From M55B112 sp040903745 (GTDB taxonomy: Bacteria; Bacteroidota; Bacteroidia; Bacteroidales; GCA-2748055), in contig JBBDUV010000074.1 in assembly GCA_040903745.1 (NCBI GenBank), positions 1-64,000 of the forward strand: a DNA stretch of 64,000 bases. The letters are read 5' to 3'. The position numbers and the translations under genes are program-made. The notes below the pieces were generated by a model, which had not been told where the DNA came from, ran no database searches, and worked only from the letters and a program-made list of their open reading frames with translations. Shown in pieces: positions 61,356 through 64,000 of the stretch (positions are counted from its first letter, which is position 1; the number at the start of each line of letters is the position of its first letter).

Positions 61356-63242
61356 CTAAAAACTCTGCATTGAGTATAGTTTCTTATATACCCCACCTCT
61401 CTTCTGTACCAGCTCCTCGTGCCGGCCCAGCTCCACGATCCGGCCTTCATCCAGCACAACGATCAGATCAGCATTTCTTATCGTAGACAGCCGGTGCGCG
61501 ATCACGATCGACGTCCTGTTCTTCATCAGGTTCTCAATGGCAAACTGCACCTCCCGCTCACTTTCCGTGTCGAGCGATGAGGTGGCCTCGTCGAGGATCA
61601 GGATCGGCGGATTGGCCATCACGGCGCGGGCGATACTGATCCGCTGCTTTTGTCCGCCCGACAACTTATTACCGCCATCGCCCACCCCCTCCTGCATGCC
61701 GCCGGGTGTTTCGTTGATAAAGGCCGTTGCATTGGCCACTTCTGCAGCCTCCGCAACAGCCGCAGCTTCTGCAGAAACTGCTGCCTCAGTCGCCGCCGAT
61801 GCGGATGCCTCTGCTGCATCCACACTACCTGAGCCCCTCACCTGCGATCCGAATGCAATATTATTATAGAAGCTGTCATTGAACAGAATCGAATCCTGCG
61901 AGACAATGCCCATCAGGTTCCTCAAATCACAAAGCCGGTACTCCTTCAAAGAAATGCCATCGAGCAGAATCTCTCCCTCCACCGGATCCATAAACCGTGG
62001 CAACAGGTCCACCAGCGTCGACTTCCCGGCACCCGATTTCCCCACCAGGGCGATAAGCTGACCTTTCTTAATGGTTAGGTTCACCTCCTTCAGCACATCC
62101 TCCTCCTCATACTTGAAGGTCACGTCTCTGAACTCAATCTGCTCTCTGAAGTCATCCACCGGCCTGGGATGGCTCACCTCCATGATCCGCTCATCGGCAT
62201 CAAGCAGCTCATCCACGCGGTCGACCGATGCCATCCCCTTCTGGATAGAGAAGTATGCATTGGAGAAATTTTTCACCGGGGTAATGATCTGGCTAAACAC
62301 CACCAGGAAGAAGATCAGGCTCTCGGAGGTCATCCTGTTCTCCCCGGAGAGCACCATCCATCCGCCATATGACATCAGGATCATAAGCACAATCGTTCCC
62401 ATGAACTCACTCACCGGTGCTGCCAACTGCCTCCGCCTTATGATCCGCTTCATGAGACGTGCAAAACGGTTATTGGCAGCCAGGAATTTCTCTTCCATCT
62501 TCTGCTCGCCATTGAATCCTTTAATGATACGCAGTCCGGTAAGCGTCTCTTCAATCACCGACATCACCTCGCCAAGGCGCTGCTGACCCCTGAAAGATTT
62601 CCTGCGCAGGTTACGGGCAATACGCCCGATCAGTAATCCTGAAACCGGAAGAATAATAATCACAAACACCGTCAGCTGCCAATTGGTGGCCACCAAAAAG
62701 GTGAGATAGATAATGATGGTCAGCGGATCGCGGAACACCATCTGCAGGGAACTCATGATCGAGGTCTCGATCTCCTGCACGTCGTTGGAGATCCTGGCCA
62801 TTACGTCCCCCTTTTTCGCTTCGCTGTAAAACGACAACGGCAACCTGATCAGCTTAGCGTAAAGCTCACCACGGATATCACGCACCGTATAAGCCCTTAC
62901 AGGCGCCAGGCAGTAGTTGGCCAGGTAGAGAAATCCATTTTTCAGCAGGCTGAAGATGATCACGATCACACTCACAACCACCATTGCAAACGGCTTTCCA
63001 TGCTCGATCATCACCGTGCTTAGCAGGTAATTCATGGTGTGAAAAAAATAGGAGGTCTTCAGCTCAAACTCCTTTGGCTCCAGCACCATCGGCTGGTTGT
63101 CGAACAGCACCTGCAGGAACGGGATAACCATTGCAAAGGAGAAGAGCGCAAAGAATGCCCCCAATACGTTGTAGATCACATTCTGTACAACACTCCACTT
63201 GTAGGGAACCAGGTAACGAAATAGTTTAAAAAATCGCTTCAT
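61356..63242 (-). CDS. MsbA-like ABC exporter (permease-ATPase)
   Basis: 628 aa. Six-helix ABC exporter domain (~15-320; SFYSEAKKGDVMARISNDVQ) and a nucleotide-binding domain: Walker A LVGKSGAGKST (~393-403), Q-loop GIVSQDSILF, signature LSGGQKQRISIARA (~526), Walker B ILILDEATSSLD, and His switch VIAHRLS. An Ala-rich insert (~465-500; ASASAATEAAVSAEAAAVAE) lies between the Q-loop and the signature, where homologues carry only a short helix. It probably flips a lipid or lipid-linked glycan. It starts 11 bp after purB, so the two may be co-transcribed. Confidence 0.92.
   Translation of the reverse strand: MKRFFKLFRYLVPYKWSVVQNVIYNVLGAFFALFSFAMVIPFLQVLFDNQPMVLEPKEFELKTSYFFHTMNYLLSTVMIEHGKPFAMVVVSVIVIIFSLLKNGFLYLANYCLAPVRAYTVRDIRGELYAKLIRLPLSFYSEAKKGDVMARISNDVQEIETSIMSSLQMVFRDPLTIIIYLTFLVATNWQLTVFVIIILPVSGLLIGRIARNLRRKSFRGQQRLGEVMSVIEETLTGLRIIKGFNGEQKMEEKFLAANNRFARLMKRIIRRRQLAAPVSEFMGTIVLMILMSYGGWMVLSGENRMTSESLIFFLVVFSQIITPVKNFSNAYFSIQKGMASVDRVDELLDADERIMEVSHPRPVDDFREQIEFRDVTFKYEEEDVLKEVNLTIKKGQLIALVGKSGAGKSTLVDLLPRFMDPVEGEILLDGISLKEYRLCDLRNLMGIVSQDSILFNDSFYNNIAFGSQVRGSGSVDAAEASASAATEAAVSAEAAAVAEAAEVANATAFINETPGGMQEGVGDGGNKLSGGQKQRISIARAVMANPPILILDEATSSLDTESEREVQFAIENLMKNRTSIVIAHRLSTIRNADLIVVLDEGRIVELGRHEELVQKRGGVYKKLYSMQSF
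61741..61835 (-). repeat. Ala/Glu-rich low-complexity insert in the ABC NBD
   Basis: Repeated gcagcntctgcngaa/gcagaagc-like units encode an Ala-rich stretch inside the helical subdomain of the ATPase, about 25 residues more than in typical exporters. Confidence 0.7.
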
Positions 63243-63253
63243 GCATTTTGGGG

Positions 63254-64000
63254 CTACAGGCCGGTGTAGTTCATCGGAGTAATCTTTTTCATCTCCTCTT
63301 TCACCGCCTTACTCACATTCAACGTTTCAATAAAAGCGCTGATTGCCTCCTTGGTTATCTTTTCATTTTTCCGGGTCAGCTCCATCAGCGCCTCATACGG
63401 TTTCGGGTACCCTTCGCGACGCAGGATCGTTTGAATGGCCTCAGCCACCACCGCCCAGTTATTGTCGAGATCTGTCTTGATCGCCTCCTCATTCACCAGC
63501 AGCTTTTTTAACCCCTTCTTCACCGAATTCATCGCGATCAGCGAATGGGCAATCGGTACACCAATGTTCCGCAGTACCGTGGAATCGGTCAGATCGCGCT
63601 GCAGCCGCGACACCGGCAGCTTGGCCGCCATGTGCCCATACAATGCGTTGGCCACCCCCAGGTTTCCCTCGGCATTCTCAAAATCGATGGGATTTACCTT
63701 GTGGGGCATGGCTGAGGATCCGACCTCCCCCTTTTTGATCTTCTGCCTGAAATACTCCATGGAGATATAGGTCCACATATCGCGCGCGAGATCGATCAGG
63801 ATGGTATTGATCCGCGACATTGCATGGAACATCGCTGCCAGGTTGTCGTAATGGTCGATCTGTGTGGTGGGCCACGACCGCTTCAGTCCGAACGCATCGT
63901 TCAGCAGCTCCTCACCGAAGGCGAACCAGTCGATCTCCGGATAGGCCACCCTGTGTGCGTTCATATTGCCGGTAGCCCCACCAAATTTCCCCGGAACAGC
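63254..64000 (-). CDS. purB: Adenylosuccinate lyase, C-terminal part (5' partial)
   Basis: 249 codons are visible; the frame stays open to the right edge. The fumarase/aspartase-superfamily signature GSSAMPHKVNPIDFEN is present, with AVPGKFGGATGNMNAHRVAYP before it and DLTDSTVLRNIGVPIAHSL after it, a pattern specific to PurB rather than argininosuccinate lyase. It makes AMP from adenylosuccinate and acts in IMP synthesis. It lies 11 bp before the ABC exporter gene in the same direction. Confidence 0.95.
   Translation of the reverse strand, partial: AVPGKFGGATGNMNAHRVAYPEIDWFAFGEELLNDAFGLKRSWPTTQIDHYDNLAAMFHAMSRINTILIDLARDMWTYISMEYFRQKIKKGEVGSSAMPHKVNPIDFENAEGNLGVANALYGHMAAKLPVSRLQRDLTDSTVLRNIGVPIAHSLIAMNSVKKGLKKLLVNEEAIKTDLDNNWAVVAEAIQTILRREGYPKPYEALMELTRKNEKITKEAISAFIETLNVSKAVKEEMKKITPMNYTGL

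Overview
The window is a chromosomal segment of a member of the Bacteroidota, most likely an uncultured Bacteroidia/Marinilabiliales-type glycan degrader. The evidence is a SusC/SusD pair, a hybrid two-component sensor with a periplasmic propeller and AraC output, two proteins ending in type IX secretion (T9SS) sorting domains, a TamL/TamB pair, abundant lipoproteins, and genes that mostly lack Shine-Dalgarno sites. At least one -33/-7 promoter of the Bacteroidota type (TTTG-N19-TATATTTA) can be seen. No tRNA, rRNA, CRISPR array, phage module or intact insertion sequence was recognised.

Layout. 1-890: 3' end of a repeat-rich T9SS-secreted protein and a bidirectional terminator. 900-5900: leftward operon of a GT4/alpha-alpha-barrel fusion, a GT4 transferase and a GH130-like protein, probably handling a mannoside-type glycan. 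5900-10450: a worn region with a DUF4160/DUF2442 pair, a helicase tail fragment, a beta-helix lipoprotein with three repeats and an aldo/keto reductase remnant. 10450-12470: exported O-methyltransferase and APC permease. 12490-17530: leftward operon of a c-type haem lipoprotein, a DUF5777 protein, a YceI protein and a propeller-SpoIIE phosphatase.

18050-35625 is a polysaccharide utilisation locus (PUL). Leftwards run GH130, an MFS transporter, an unrecognised lipoprotein, SusC, SusD and a FIVAR-LamG lipoprotein, closed by a terminator. Rightwards run a T9SS-secreted multidomain protein and its hybrid two-component regulator. The unrecognised lipoprotein and the N-terminal half of the secreted protein are paralogues, and may be an undescribed carbohydrate-active family. 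The likely flow is surface cleavage by the secreted enzyme, SusCD uptake, further processing by the lipoprotein, MFS import and GH130 breakdown in the cytoplasm.

35800-41005: molybdenum hydroxylase cluster (membrane protein, XdhC-MobA fusion, [2Fe-2S] subunit, Tat-exported molybdopterin subunit). 41018-43687: S74-chaperone repeat protein. 44250-50175: GH92 alpha-mannosidase, calcineurin-like phosphoesterase and PhoD phosphatase. The phoD segment lies between two copies of a 91-bp sequence, one being the 3' end of the phosphoesterase gene. 50420-64000: small coiled-coil membrane protein, TamL-TamB, a conserved CxxCGYANG protein, GT2 glycosyltransferase, MsbA-like ABC exporter and partial PurB.

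The most unusual global signal is that several otherwise conserved proteins on the right half (XdhC-MobA, TamL, TamB, MsbA-like ABC) carry in-frame low-complexity expansions built from short DNA repeats.
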